From contig NZ_AP024269.1 in assembly GCF_016629525.1 (NCBI RefSeq), positions 3,844,001 to 3,908,000 on the forward strand: DNA of 64,000 nucleotides, in the 5' to 3' direction. This DNA is from Kaistia sp. 32K. GTDB taxonomy: Bacteria; Pseudomonadota; Alphaproteobacteria; Rhizobiales; Kaistiaceae. The notes beneath the pieces were generated by a model that saw nothing but the letters and a program-made list of their open reading frames with translations, ran no database searches and was not told the origin of the DNA. Made by a program: the position numbers and the translations under genes. Position 1 is the first letter of the stretch. Every line of letters begins with the position of its first letter. Below, piece by piece: positions 8,703-17,227 of the stretch.

Positions 8703-8753
8703 GGTCTCATGCGGCCCGTCCGCGCGAATCGTCGGCATCACACGCTCCCGATT

Positions 8754-9212
8754 CTACGCCGGGCGCCGCGTCGACAGCACGTTGCGGATGGCGAAGCTCG
8801 AATGGATGCGGGCGACGCCGGGGAGCGCCGACAGAATCTCCTTGTGCACCCGCTCGAAGCTCGCCGCGGTCTCGACCTCGACCCGCAGAAAATAATCCGA
8901 GCCGCCGGTCATCAGATAGCACTCGCGGATCTCGGGATGCTTGCGCACCGCCGCCTCGAAGCGGTTCAGATAGTCCTCGGTCTGGCGCTCGAGCGTGATC
9001 TGCACGATGACGGCGATCCCCTCCCCGGCGACGCCGCTGCTCACCAGCGCCGTATAGCCCCGGATGACGCCGGTCTGCTCCAGGATGTTGACCCGCCGCA
9101 GGCAGGCGGAGGGCGACAGGCCAACCTCCTCCGCCAGCTTGGCATTGCTCATCCGCGCGTCGAGGCGGAGCAGCCGGATGATGTTGCGGTCGATGGCATC
9201 GAGGCTGGACAT
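8754..9212 (-). CDS. Lrp/AsnC-family transcriptional regulator
   Basis: 152 aa, typical Lrp length. N-terminal winged helix-turn-helix (LDAIDRNIIRLLRLDARMSN, then VGLSPSACLRRVNILEQTGVI) and a C-terminal RAM ligand domain (LMTGGSDYFLRVEVETAASFE). It is divergent from the D-amino acid dehydrogenase gene, so it very likely controls dadA in response to an amino acid, as in other dad loci. Confidence 0.92.
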   Translation of the reverse strand: MSSLDAIDRNIIRLLRLDARMSNAKLAEEVGLSPSACLRRVNILEQTGVIRGYTALVSSGVAGEGIAVIVQITLERQTEDYLNRFEAAVRKHPEIRECYLMTGGSDYFLRVEVETAASFERVHKEILSALPGVARIHSSFAIRNVLSTRRPA

Positions 9213-9240
9213 GAATTTTCTTTCAGGGGCGGCATGGAAG

Positions 9241-9309
9241 ATTGCGCTGGTTGCCCACGGATCGCAGGAACTTGCGCGAATAGATCAGACGTTCGCACGA
9301 CGGCGCAAT
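9241..9309. promoter_or_regulatory. Three TTGCGC half-sites at 30-31 bp spacing
   Basis: TTGCGC occurs at 9242-9247 and 9272-9277, and its complement GCGCAA at 9303-9308. The outer copies extend to ATTGCGC and GCGCAAT, a dyad. Spacing is close to three helical turns. The position between the divergent Lrp-type gene and dadA makes an Lrp-family operator likely. Confidence 0.5.
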
Positions 9310-9404
9310 ATGATGGAGGGATCGATGGGGCGACGCCGGGACGGTCGCCGGCAGGCCGATGACAATCGGCACCGGGCGCCGCCGGCGCGTGGGCAAGGAA
9401 AGCC

Positions 9405-10664
9405 ATGAAAGTCACCATTCTCGGCGCGGGCGTCATCGGCGTGACCTCCGCCTATTATCTCGCGAAGGCCGGTCATCAGGTGACGGTGGTGGACCGCCAG
9501 CCCGGCCCGGCGCTGGAAACCAGCTTCGCCAATGCCGGCGAGATCTCGCCCGGCTATTCCTCGCCCTGGGCCGCCCCCGGCATTCCCCAGAAGGCGGTGA
9601 AATGGGTGTTCATGAAATACGCCCCGCTGATCATCCAGCCGATGCTCGACGCCGATACCTGGCGCTGGGTGATCGCCATGCTCGGCAATTGCACGTCCGC
9701 CCGCTACGCCACCAACAAGAGCCGGATGGTGCGGCTCGCCGAATATTCGCGCGACTGTCTGATCGCGCTGCGCGACGAGACCGGCATCCAATATGATGGG
9801 CGCGCCCAGGGCACGCTGCAGCTGTTCCGGACGCAGAAGCAGCTGGACGGCATCGGCAAGGACGTCGACGTTCTGAAAAGCGACGGTGTGCCCTTCGAAG
9901 TGCTGGACCCGGCCGGCTGCGTCGGCGCCGAACCGGGCCTCGCGCATGTCCGCGACAAGATCGTCGGCGGCCTCCGGCTGCCGCATGACGAGACCGGCGA
10001 CTGCTTCAAGTTCACCAACGAGCTGGCGCGGCGGGCCGAGGCGCTCGGCGTCGTCTTCTGCTATGGCGTCGACATTCTCGGCCTCCGCACCGAGGGCAAG
10101 CGGGTCGTCGCCGTCGAGACCTCGGCCGGCGAGCTCGCCAGCGACGTCTTCGTCGCGGCGATGGGCAGCTTCACGCCGCGCCTCCTGAAGCCGCTCGACC
10201 TCCGCGTGCCGGTCTATCCGGTCAAGGGCTATTCGATCACGGTGCCGATCGTCGACGAGACGCGCGCGCCGGTCTCGACCGTCATGGACGAGACCTACAA
10301 GATCGCCATCACCCGCCTCGGCGATCGCATCCGCGTCGGCGGCATGGCGGAGATCGCCGGCTTCAACCGCGACCTGCCGCCCTCGCGGAAAGCCACGCTG
10401 GTCTATTCGGTCGAGGATCTGTTCGGCGGCGCCGGCGACCAGTCAAAGGCGAGCTTCTGGTGCGGCTTGCGGCCGATGACGCCGGACGGCACGCCGGTGA
10501 TCGGCGCGACGGGCTACGGCAATCTCTATCTGAATACCGGACACGGCACGCTCGGCTGGACCATGGCCTGCGGCTCGGGCCGGCTGCTCGCCGACCTGAT
10601 CGACGGCAGGACACCGGACATCCGTTCCGACGATCTCGGCCTCGCCCGCTACGACGGCCGGTGA
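9405..10664 (+). CDS. dadA: D-amino acid dehydrogenase
   Basis: 419 aa FAD-dependent oxidoreductase of the DAO family. N-terminal FAD motif [20 protein letters not shown] (residues 7 on), the DadA-typical [21 protein letters not shown], and the C-terminal [14 protein letters not shown] and [16 protein letters not shown]. It oxidatively deaminates D-amino acids such as D-alanine to 2-oxoacids at the inner face of the membrane. AAGGA lies 6 nt before the ATG. No alanine racemase gene (dadX) follows. Confidence 0.93.
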   Translation: MKVTILGAGVIGVTSAYYLAKAGHQVTVVDRQPGPALETSFANAGEISPGYSSPWAAPGIPQKAVKWVFMKYAPLIIQPMLDADTWRWVIAMLGNCTSARYATNKSRMVRLAEYSRDCLIALRDETGIQYDGRAQGTLQLFRTQKQLDGIGKDVDVLKSDGVPFEVLDPAGCVGAEPGLAHVRDKIVGGLRLPHDETGDCFKFTNELARRAEALGVVFCYGVDILGLRTEGKRVVAVETSAGELASDVFVAAMGSFTPRLLKPLDLRVPVYPVKGYSITVPIVDETRAPVSTVMDETYKIAITRLGDRIRVGGMAEIAGFNRDLPPSRKATLVYSVEDLFGGAGDQSKASFWCGLRPMTPDGTPVIGATGYGNLYLNTGHGTLGWTMACGSGRLLADLIDGRTPDIRSDDLGLARYDGR

Positions 10665-10676
10665 GCGGACAGACGG

Positions 10677-10707
10677 GCGGGACGGCCCGCGACGCTCGCC
10701 GTCCCGC
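10677..10707 (+). terminator. Hairpin after dadA
   Basis: Perfect 9-bp stem GCGGGACGG/CCGTCCCGC shortly after the dadA stop. No T-run, so termination is only probable. Confidence 0.45.
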
Positions 10708-10739
10708 GAATTCTGACAAGTCTACTCGACGCTATCGAT

Positions 10740-10988
10740 CTAGTAGCTCGTGCCCTTGCTAGGCGCCATGGTTCCCTTGGGCGCCATGGTTCCGCTCGAC
10801 GGCGTGAGGTTGTGATGGGTGGGCGTCTCGCAGCGCCACACATGCTTGCCCTTCTCCATCACCCGCGTCGCCTGCGTGCCCGCCTTGCAGCTCAGGCCAT
10901 GCGTCGAGGCCGCCGACGCCGGAGCGCCAGCCGTCAACGCGAAGAGGGCCAAGGCCGAAGCGGTTGCGAGTGCGAGTTTTGTCTTCAT
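10740..10988 (-). CDS. Small secreted protein with a Cys pair and Met/Pro tail
   Basis: 82 aa. A clear signal peptide (LALATASALALFALTAGAPASA) gives a mature protein of about 55 aa. Two cysteines (LSCKAG and WRCETP) flank a basic stretch and could make one disulfide. The C-terminus repeats GTMAPKGTMAPSKGT. GGAGGA lies 6 nt upstream of the ATG. Monocistronic. I do not recognise the family. Confidence 0.6.
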   Translation of the reverse strand: MKTKLALATASALALFALTAGAPASAASTHGLSCKAGTQATRVMEKGKHVWRCETPTHHNLTPSSGTMAPKGTMAPSKGTSY

Positions 10989-11310
10989 GATTTTCCTCCA
11001 ACTCCGCCAGAGTCGTTCAGCCCATACCGGGCAGGAGGCGACACCAGCCTGAAACTGAAGTGGGGCGCCGTCGCGACATGGCAATTCCACGCGCCCGGCG
11101 GGGGCACGCGGATCGGCGGGGATCGACGGGGACAGGCCGGCCCGGACAGGGCACCGCACCCGATGCAACCTTGAATAAGCCAGCCTTTGCAGTGCGTTAG
11201 GCGGTGCGTCCACCGCGGCGGCAGACCCGCCGCCACGGCCGGGAGCCCAGATGTCCGCGCGGTTAAATTTCGGACATCTTGGAGATCCGCCTGTTTCGCC
11301 CGCGACGGCC
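10989..11310. other. Gene-free gap with an inverted repeat
   Basis: The gap lies between the start of the small secreted gene and the end of the XRE-cupin gene, both on the minus strand. Apart from the perfect inverted repeat AGATGTCCG/CGGACATCT (11249-11257 and 11271-11279, spacer 13 bp) I see nothing coding. The repeat may be the end of the XRE transcript or a regulator site. Confidence 0.5.
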
Positions 11311-11913
11311 TCAGTAAGGCGGCGAGTTGACCCAGACGATGCGGGCGACGACCGTGCCGATATTGCTGTAGCTGTGCGGCAGCGACGACTGGAAGAAGAA
11401 CGAGCTACCGGCCCCGATCACCACGGCATGGCCGTCGACCACGAGCTCGATCGTGCCCTCGATAACGTAGCCGACCTCCTCGCCGACATGGCGGAGGATG
11501 CCGTTCGATCCACCGCCCGGCGGCACGACATGGATGTTGGCGTTGAGGGTCCGGCCCTCGGCATAGGGGATCATCCGCTCGAAGCTGGCGAGCGGCGGGC
11601 CGGAGTCGCGGCGCTCGAGCTGGAGGACCGGACGCTCGCCGCTGCGATAGACGGTGAGCGGCGCCTTCGGCGTATCGCTGAACAGCGCCTGCACCGGCGT
11701 CCCGAGCGCCTCGGCAAGCCGATGCAGCAGATGCAGCGACGGATCGGCGCGGTCGTTCTCGACCTTCGAGAGCATGCTTTCCGAGCAGCCGAGCTCGGCG
11801 GCGAGATCCTTCAGCCGCAATCCCTTGAGCCGGCGAAGATGGCGCAGCTGCGCTCCAAGCGACGGTGTCTCCACGTCGTCGCCGGCAGCCATGGCCTTGT
11901 CCAATTCACGCAT
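11311..11913 (-). CDS. XRE-family regulator with C-terminal cupin domain
   Basis: 200 aa. N-terminal helix-turn-helix (LGAQLRHLRRLKGLRLKDLA, then CSESMLSKVENDRADPSL) and a C-terminal cupin (about residues 110-195; GGSNGILRHVGEEVGYVIEG and SSFFFQSSLPHSY). Such proteins sense a small molecule in the cupin and repress transport and catabolic genes. A GTG at 11925 would add four residues. It is divergent from the peptide ABC operon and shares with it a 245-bp region holding repeated CATTCAA motifs, so that operon is its likely target. Confidence 0.88.
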   Translation of the reverse strand: MRELDKAMAAGDDVETPSLGAQLRHLRRLKGLRLKDLAAELGCSESMLSKVENDRADPSLHLLHRLAEALGTPVQALFSDTPKAPLTVYRSGERPVLQLERRDSGPPLASFERMIPYAEGRTLNANIHVVPPGGGSNGILRHVGEEVGYVIEGTIELVVDGHAVVIGAGSSFFFQSSLPHSYSNIGTVVARIVWVNSPPY

Positions 11914-11938
11914 TGCCGAGTTCACACCTGAACCGAGG

Positions 11939-12064
11939 TTGAATGAACTTGTACCGCATGCAACGCCTCGAAAACAGCGTCCGCTTGCTCAGATTTTGAC
12001 TGGGCATGATCAGAAATTGCCCTTGACCCCCGGCATGACTTTCCTGACATTCAAGTGCATTCAA
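11939..12064. promoter_or_regulatory. Divergent promoter region with repeated CATTCAA motifs
   Basis: TTGAATGAACTTG (11939-11951) and CAAGTGCATTCAA (12052-12064) are inverted copies with one mismatch. On the ABC side CATTCAA occurs twice, 10 bp apart (12048-12054 and 12058-12064). A promoter candidate TTGACC (12023-12028), 17 bp, GACATT (12046-12051) overlaps these. Fits binding by the XRE-cupin protein to both promoters. Confidence 0.5.
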
Positions 12065-12158
12065 TTTTTTGGTCAACCGTGCCGAGGGGGCGCGGAAGCC
12101 AATCCGCGAATGGAACCACATCGCGGAAAGCGTTCGATTGCAGGGAGATCGATCCGAC

Positions 12159-13736
12159 ATGACACATCATCGGCGCGCGACGGTAAGCCGTCGTTTCCTT
12201 CTGAAGGCCGGCGTCGCGGCGGCGGCCGTGATGGCCGTCGGGATGCCGCTCGGCATGGCTCCGGCATTCGCCGAGGAGCCGGTGCGCGGCGGCGTGCTGA
12301 AGCTCGCCTTCTCGGCCGATCCGGCCGGCTTCGATCCGGCGCGCGGACCGAGCGGCATGTCGCATGTCGTCATCGAGCAGATCTATTCGACGCTGATGTC
12401 GCTCGATCCCGACGCCCAGCCCTATCCCGACCTCGCCACCGGCTACGAGGTCTCCGAGGACGGCAAGACCTACACCTTCAAGCTGCGCGAAGGGGTGAAA
12501 TTCCACAATGGCGACCCGGTCACGGCCGAGGACGTCAAGTTCACCTTCGACCGCCTGCGCGCGCCCGACAGCGGCTATTCGTACGCCTCGCAGGTCGAGA
12601 CGATCGAATCGATCGACGTCGTCGATCCGCTCACCGTCCGCTTCAACCTGTCCAAGCCGACCGGCCCGTTCCTGATCTACATGGCCTTCCCGGGCTCCTC
12701 GATCGTGCCGAAGAAGCTGGTCGAAAGTGGGCATGACCTGAACTCGCAGCCGGTCGGCAGCGGTCCGTTCAAGTTCGTCTCCTACACACCGCGCTCGATG
12801 ATCAATTTCGAGCGCAACGCCGACTTCTACGAAGAGGGCAAGCCGTATTTCGACGCGATCGAGATGCACCTGATCGCCGACGTCACGGCGCTGACCAACG
12901 CGCTGATCTCCGGTACGGTGAACTTCTCGAACGAGATTCCGGCCAAGGACTGGGCGACGATCTCCGCCACCCCCGGCCTCACCGGCCAGACGCTGGAAGG
13001 CTCGCGCTACTACTGGCTGCTGCCGAACAACACCACGGCCCCGCTCGACAATCCGAAGGTTCGCCAGGCCATCGCGCATGCGATCGACCGCCAGGCGATC
13101 ACCGCCGGCACCTTCTTCGGCCAGGCGACGCCGATCCTCGGCGGCGTCATCCCGGAGTGGAACTGGGCCTATGCAGACCTGAAGGAGTTCACGCCGGCCG
13201 CCAACCCGGAGAAGGCCAAGGCGCTGCTCGCGGAGGCCGGCTTCCCGGACGGCTTCGAGACCTCGCTCACCATGGCCTCGTCCTTCCCGGCCATGGTCGC
13301 CATGGCGCCGATCATCCAGGCGAACCTCGCCGCCGTCGGCATCAAGGCCAAGATCTCGACCATGGAAATCCCGCGCTACTGGGACGAGGTCTGGGGTCCG
13401 AGCCAGTTCGACATGACGACGATGTACTGGGTCAGCCCGCTGGCCGATCCCGACGATTTCGTCACCAGCAACTATTCCTGCAACACCGGCATCAACGTCC
13501 AGAAAAGCTGCTCGGACGGCATGACGGCGATCCTCGCCGAGGCCAAGTCCGGCACGACGCTCGAGGCGCGCAAAGCGTCCTACAAGCGCCAGCAGGAGCT
13601 GTCGCTCGAAGAGATGCCAATCGTGCCGCTGGTCAATGCGTGGATCCTCACGGCCCATACCGACCAGCTGAAGAACTACAAGCCGATGCGCACCGGTTTC
13701 CTCAAGACCATCAAGGACGCCTGGCTGGCTCCCTGA
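12159..13736 (+). CDS. Peptide-type ABC transporter, substrate-binding protein
   Basis: 525 aa, SBP family 5 (DppA/OppA type). A Tat-like signal (SRRFLLKAG with R11-R12, then AAAAVMAVGMPLGMAPAFAE) suggests export in folded form. Motifs YPDLATGYEVSEDGKTYTFKLRE and VKFHNGDPVTAEDVKFTFDR are family hallmarks. It should bind a peptide, acyl amino acid or similar solute in the periplasm and deliver it to the permeases encoded next. First gene of a seven-gene operon. Confidence 0.92.
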   Translation: MTHHRRATVSRRFLLKAGVAAAAVMAVGMPLGMAPAFAEEPVRGGVLKLAFSADPAGFDPARGPSGMSHVVIEQIYSTLMSLDPDAQPYPDLATGYEVSEDGKTYTFKLREGVKFHNGDPVTAEDVKFTFDRLRAPDSGYSYASQVETIESIDVVDPLTVRFNLSKPTGPFLIYMAFPGSSIVPKKLVESGHDLNSQPVGSGPFKFVSYTPRSMINFERNADFYEEGKPYFDAIEMHLIADVTALTNALISGTVNFSNEIPAKDWATISATPGLTGQTLEGSRYYWLLPNNTTAPLDNPKVRQAIAHAIDRQAITAGTFFGQATPILGGVIPEWNWAYADLKEFTPAANPEKAKALLAEAGFPDGFETSLTMASSFPAMVAMAPIIQANLAAVGIKAKISTMEIPRYWDEVWGPSQFDMTTMYWVSPLADPDDFVTSNYSCNTGINVQKSCSDGMTAILAEAKSGTTLEARKASYKRQQELSLEEMPIVPLVNAWILTAHTDQLKNYKPMRTGFLKTIKDAWLAP

Positions 13737-13746
13737 TCGTTTCCTG

Positions 13747-13790
13747 AGCCCGCCGTCGGCCTTCGTCCCGACGGCGGGCTTCCTCTTTTT
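13747..13790 (+). terminator. Intra-operon hairpin with T-run
   Basis: A perfect 13-bp stem (13747-13759 with 13768-13780, core GCCCGCCGTCGG) is followed by TTCCTCTTTTT. It sits between the binding-protein gene and the permeases, so it likely causes partial termination and lets the binding protein be made in excess. Confidence 0.75.
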
Positions 13791-13807
13791 CAGGTCGCTC
13801 CCCCTCC

Positions 13808-14761
13808 ATGATCAGGCTCGTTCTGACCAGGCTCGCCGGCTTCGTGCTGACGCTGTTCGCGGCGTCCGTCGTGCTGTTCGTCACAATCAACGTCCTGCCC
13901 GGATCCGCCGCCAAATCCGCGCTCGGCATTCATGCCACCGCCCAGGCCATCCAGCGCTTCGAGGCGCAGCACGGCCTCGACCGGCCGTTGGTCGTCCAGT
14001 ACGCCGAATGGCTCGGCCGGACGCTGCGCGGCGATTTCGGCACCTCGTTCCAGAACGGCGTCGCCGTCGGGCCGGAGTTGCTGAAGCGCCTGCCGGTGAC
14101 GCTGGAGCTTGCGACCTTCGCATTCATCATCGCCAATCTGATCGCCATCCCGCTCGGCGCCTGGGCGGCGCGCCGGCACCAGAAGGGCGCCGACCGCTCG
14201 ATCACCTTCCTCGCCACCATCCTGGGCGCGATCCCGAATTTCTGGCTGGCGACGCTGCTGGTGCTCGTCTTCACGCTGACGCTGCGCTGGCTGCCGCCCG
14301 GCGGCTTCACGCCGTTCACCGTCAACCCGGTGATGAACCTGAAGCAGATGATCATGCCGGCGCTGTCACTTGGCATCGTCTCGTCGGCGCTGCTCATCCG
14401 CATCATGCGCGCCTCGATGCTCGAAGTGCTGTCGACCGACTATGTCCGCACCGCCGAGGCCAAGGGCGCCAGCAGCCGGACCATCGTGTTCCGCCATTCG
14501 ATGCGCAACGCCTTCATCCCCTATCTGAACGTTGCCGCCGTCGAGTTCGGCTTCCTGTTCGGCAGCGTCGTCGTCATCGAGGACATCTTCCTCTTGCCGG
14601 GCGTCGGCTCCTTCGTGCTGGTCGGCATCATCAACCGCGACTATCCGGTGCTGCTCGCCGGCGCGCTCGCCATCACCCTGTTCGTGCTGACGCTGAACCT
14701 CCTGGTCGACCTGATCGCCAGCCTGCTCGATCCGCGCCAGGTCAAGGCGAGGAGCTCGTGA
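13808..14761 (+). CDS. Peptide-type ABC transporter permease (DppB-like)
   Basis: 317 aa inner-membrane protein with about six transmembrane helices. N-terminal MIRLVLTRLAGFVLTLFAASV and LPGSAAKSALG, and the BPD_transp_1 (EAA) loop YVRTAEAKGASSRTIVFRHS are typical of DppB/OppB. It pairs with the permease encoded next; its TGA overlaps that ATG by one base. Confidence 0.92.
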   Translation: MIRLVLTRLAGFVLTLFAASVVLFVTINVLPGSAAKSALGIHATAQAIQRFEAQHGLDRPLVVQYAEWLGRTLRGDFGTSFQNGVAVGPELLKRLPVTLELATFAFIIANLIAIPLGAWAARRHQKGADRSITFLATILGAIPNFWLATLLVLVFTLTLRWLPPGGFTPFTVNPVMNLKQMIMPALSLGIVSSALLIRIMRASMLEVLSTDYVRTAEAKGASSRTIVFRHSMRNAFIPYLNVAAVEFGFLFGSVVVIEDIFLLPGVGSFVLVGIINRDYPVLLAGALAITLFVLTLNLLVDLIASLLDPRQVKARSS

Positions 14762-15594
14762 TGTCAGCTGCAGCCGGTTTCGATTTCCGCCGCTGGCGGC
14801 TGGTGCTCCTCGGCGGCCTTCTCGTCGGGGTAGTGCTCTTCGCCGCGATCTTCGCGCCGTGGATCACCCCCTATTCGCCGCTCGAGCTCGACGTCACCAA
14901 GATGCTGCAGCCGCCGAGTGCGGGCCATTGGCTCGGCACAGACGAGCTCGGCCGCGACGTGCTCTCGCGCGCCATCTTCGCCGCCCGCGTCTCGATGCAG
15001 GTAGCGCTGCTTGCCGTCACCGTCGGCCTCGTCGGCGGCACGCTGATCGGCATGACGGCGGCCTATTTCGGCGGCATCGTCGAGCAGGTCCTGATGCGGG
15101 CGATGGACCTCCTATTCTCCTTCCCCGCCATCCTGCTCGCCGTCGTGCTGATGGCGAGCCTCGGCACCAGCGTGCTGAACGCGATGATCGCGATCGGCAT
15201 CGTCTTCATCCCGGGCTTCTCGCGGCTCGCCCGCGCTTCGACGCAGGCGGTGCTGCGCCAGCAATACATCGAGGCGGCCCGCTCGATCGGCATGAGCGAC
15301 GCGCGCATCATCTTCCGCGAGATCCTGCCCAACATCATGGCGCCGCTGATGGTCGAGGCGGCCGTCGCCTTCGCCTATGCTGTTCTGCTCGAATCCGCCC
15401 TCTCCTTCCTGGGCCTCGGCGCGCAGCCGCCCGACCCCTCCTGGGGCAACATGCTGAGCACGGGCCGCGGCTTCATGGCCCAGGCGCCGTGGCTGTCGAT
15501 CGTTCCCGGCATGGCGATGTTCATCTGCGTGCTCGGCTTCAACCTGCTCGGCGACGGTCTGCGCGACGTCACCGATCCGCATATGAGGGAGTGA
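14761..15594 (+). CDS. Peptide-type ABC transporter permease (DppC-like)
   Basis: 277 aa. HWLGTDELGRDVLSRAIFAA near residue 60 and the EAA loop YIEAARSIGMSDARIIFREI are DppC/OppC signatures. About six membrane helices. Start fixed by the TGATG junction with the preceding permease. Confidence 0.92.
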   Translation: MSAAAGFDFRRWRLVLLGGLLVGVVLFAAIFAPWITPYSPLELDVTKMLQPPSAGHWLGTDELGRDVLSRAIFAARVSMQVALLAVTVGLVGGTLIGMTAAYFGGIVEQVLMRAMDLLFSFPAILLAVVLMASLGTSVLNAMIAIGIVFIPGFSRLARASTQAVLRQQYIEAARSIGMSDARIIFREILPNIMAPLMVEAAVAFAYAVLLESALSFLGLGAQPPDPSWGNMLSTGRGFMAQAPWLSIVPGMAMFICVLGFNLLGDGLRDVTDPHMRE

Positions 15595-15599
15595 CCGAC

Positions 15600-16430
15600 A
15601 TGGACATCCGCTCCCGCGCTCTCGAAAATGGGCGCCCGACCCTTTCGGTCCGCGACCTCACCGTCGATTTCCCGAAGCGCAGCGGCTCATTCCGGGCGGT
15701 CGACGGTGTCTCGCTCGATGTCTGGCCCGGCGAGATCGTCGGCGTCATCGGCGAATCCGGTTCCGGCAAGACAATGACGGCGCTCTCCACGCTCCGCATG
15801 CTGCCGAAGCGCGCCGTCGTCTCCGGCTCGATCGAACTTGGTCCGCGCCGCATCCTCGACCTGTCGCCGGCCGAAATGCGCAAGCTGCGCGGCGACCGCC
15901 TCTCATTCATCCCGCAGGACGCCATGCGGGCGCTGAACCCGACCATGCGGATCGGCCGCCAGGTCGGCGAACCGCTGGTGCTGCACCGGAACCTCTCCTT
16001 CAAGGCCGCCGTATCCCGCGCCGTCGACCTGCTCCGCGCCGTGCATGTGCGCGAGCCGGAACGGCGGGTCGAGGACTATCCGCACGGCTTTTCCGGCGGC
16101 ATGCAGCAGCGCGCCATGATCGCCATGGGCCTGGCGCTGGAGCCGGAACTGATCATCGCCGACGAGCCGACCACGGCGCTCGACGTCACGGTCCAGGCGC
16201 AGGTGCTGAAGCTGCTCAAAGAAATCCGCGATCGCGAGAAAACGTCGATTCTCTTCATCACCCATGATCTCGGCGTCGTCGCGGAACTCTGCGACTGGGT
16301 CTATGTGATGTATCGCGGCAAGATCGTCGAACAGGGCTCGGTCGAGCGCATCTTCACCGAGCCGCGCGAGGACTACACCAAGATGCTGCTGGCTTCGACG
16401 CCGACCCTGTTTCCGAAGGTGGCGTCATGA
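15600..16430 (+). CDS. Peptide ABC transporter ATPase (DppD-like)
   Basis: 276 aa. Walker A GESGSGKT (about residues 52-59), the DppD-type signature FSGGMQQR, Walker B LIIADEPTTALD and the switch His in ITHDLG. It is shorter than many DppD proteins (around 325 aa) and lacks the C-terminal cysteine motif that binds an Fe-S cluster in some. GAGGGA lies before the ATG. Confidence 0.92.
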   Translation: MDIRSRALENGRPTLSVRDLTVDFPKRSGSFRAVDGVSLDVWPGEIVGVIGESGSGKTMTALSTLRMLPKRAVVSGSIELGPRRILDLSPAEMRKLRGDRLSFIPQDAMRALNPTMRIGRQVGEPLVLHRNLSFKAAVSRAVDLLRAVHVREPERRVEDYPHGFSGGMQQRAMIAMGLALEPELIIADEPTTALDVTVQAQVLKLLKEIRDREKTSILFITHDLGVVAELCDWVYVMYRGKIVEQGSVERIFTEPREDYTKMLLASTPTLFPKVAS

Positions 16431-17227
16431 GCGACACGGTGATCCAGGTCGCCGGCGTGACGAAATCCTTCGTGCGCGGCGTCAACGCGGTCGACGACGT
16501 GACGCTGTCGGTAGCGCGCGGCGAGACGCTCGGCATCGTCGGCGAATCGGGCTCCGGCAAGTCGACGCTGCTCCGGATGATTCTGCGCCTGATACGCCCG
16601 AGCGCCGGCGCGATCACGCTGGACGGGCGCGACGTCTGGGCGGCGTCCGGCCGCGATCTCAAGCAGGCGCGCCGCCAGATGCAGGCCGTCTTCCAGGACC
16701 CGGCCTCGTCGTTCAACCCGCGCCAGAACATCGGCACGATCCTCGCCGCGCCGCTCGAAGTGCACGGCATCGGCGACCGGGCGTCGCGGGCGAGACTGAT
16801 CGGCGAGACGCTGGAGCGTGTCGGCCTGCCGACCACGACCATCACCCGCTATCCGCACCAGCTTTCCGGCGGCCAGCGCCAGCGCGTCGCGATCGCCCGC
16901 GCCGTCATCCTGCGCCCCGCCGTCGTGCTCGCCGACGAGCCGACCTCGGCGCTCGACGTCTCGGTGCAGGCGCAGGTGCTGAAGCTCTTCCGCGAGATCA
17001 AGGACGAGCTCGGCCTGACCTCGGTCTTCGTCAGCCACAATCTGGCGGTGATCCGCGAGGTCAGCGACCGTGTCGCCGTCATGCGGCACGGCAAGCTGAT
17101 CGAGATCGGCACGGCCGAGCGCGTGTTTTCCGCCCCCGAGAGCGACTATACGAGGGCGCTGATCGACGCGGTGCCCGACCCCTTCCGCCGCTTCCGCGCA
17201 CCCGTTGAACTGGAATCCGGATCATGA
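16427..17227 (+). CDS. Peptide ABC transporter ATPase (DppF-like)
   Basis: 266 aa. Walker A GESGSGKS, signature LSGGQRQR, Walker B VVLADEPTSALD and switch H in FVSHNLAVI. It forms a heterodimer with the preceding ATPase. ATGA overlaps at both ends show tight translational coupling with the neighbours. Confidence 0.92.
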   Translation: MSDTVIQVAGVTKSFVRGVNAVDDVTLSVARGETLGIVGESGSGKSTLLRMILRLIRPSAGAITLDGRDVWAASGRDLKQARRQMQAVFQDPASSFNPRQNIGTILAAPLEVHGIGDRASRARLIGETLERVGLPTTTITRYPHQLSGGQRQRVAIARAVILRPAVVLADEPTSALDVSVQAQVLKLFREIKDELGLTSVFVSHNLAVIREVSDRVAVMRHGKLIEIGTAERVFSAPESDYTRALIDAVPDPFRRFRAPVELESGS

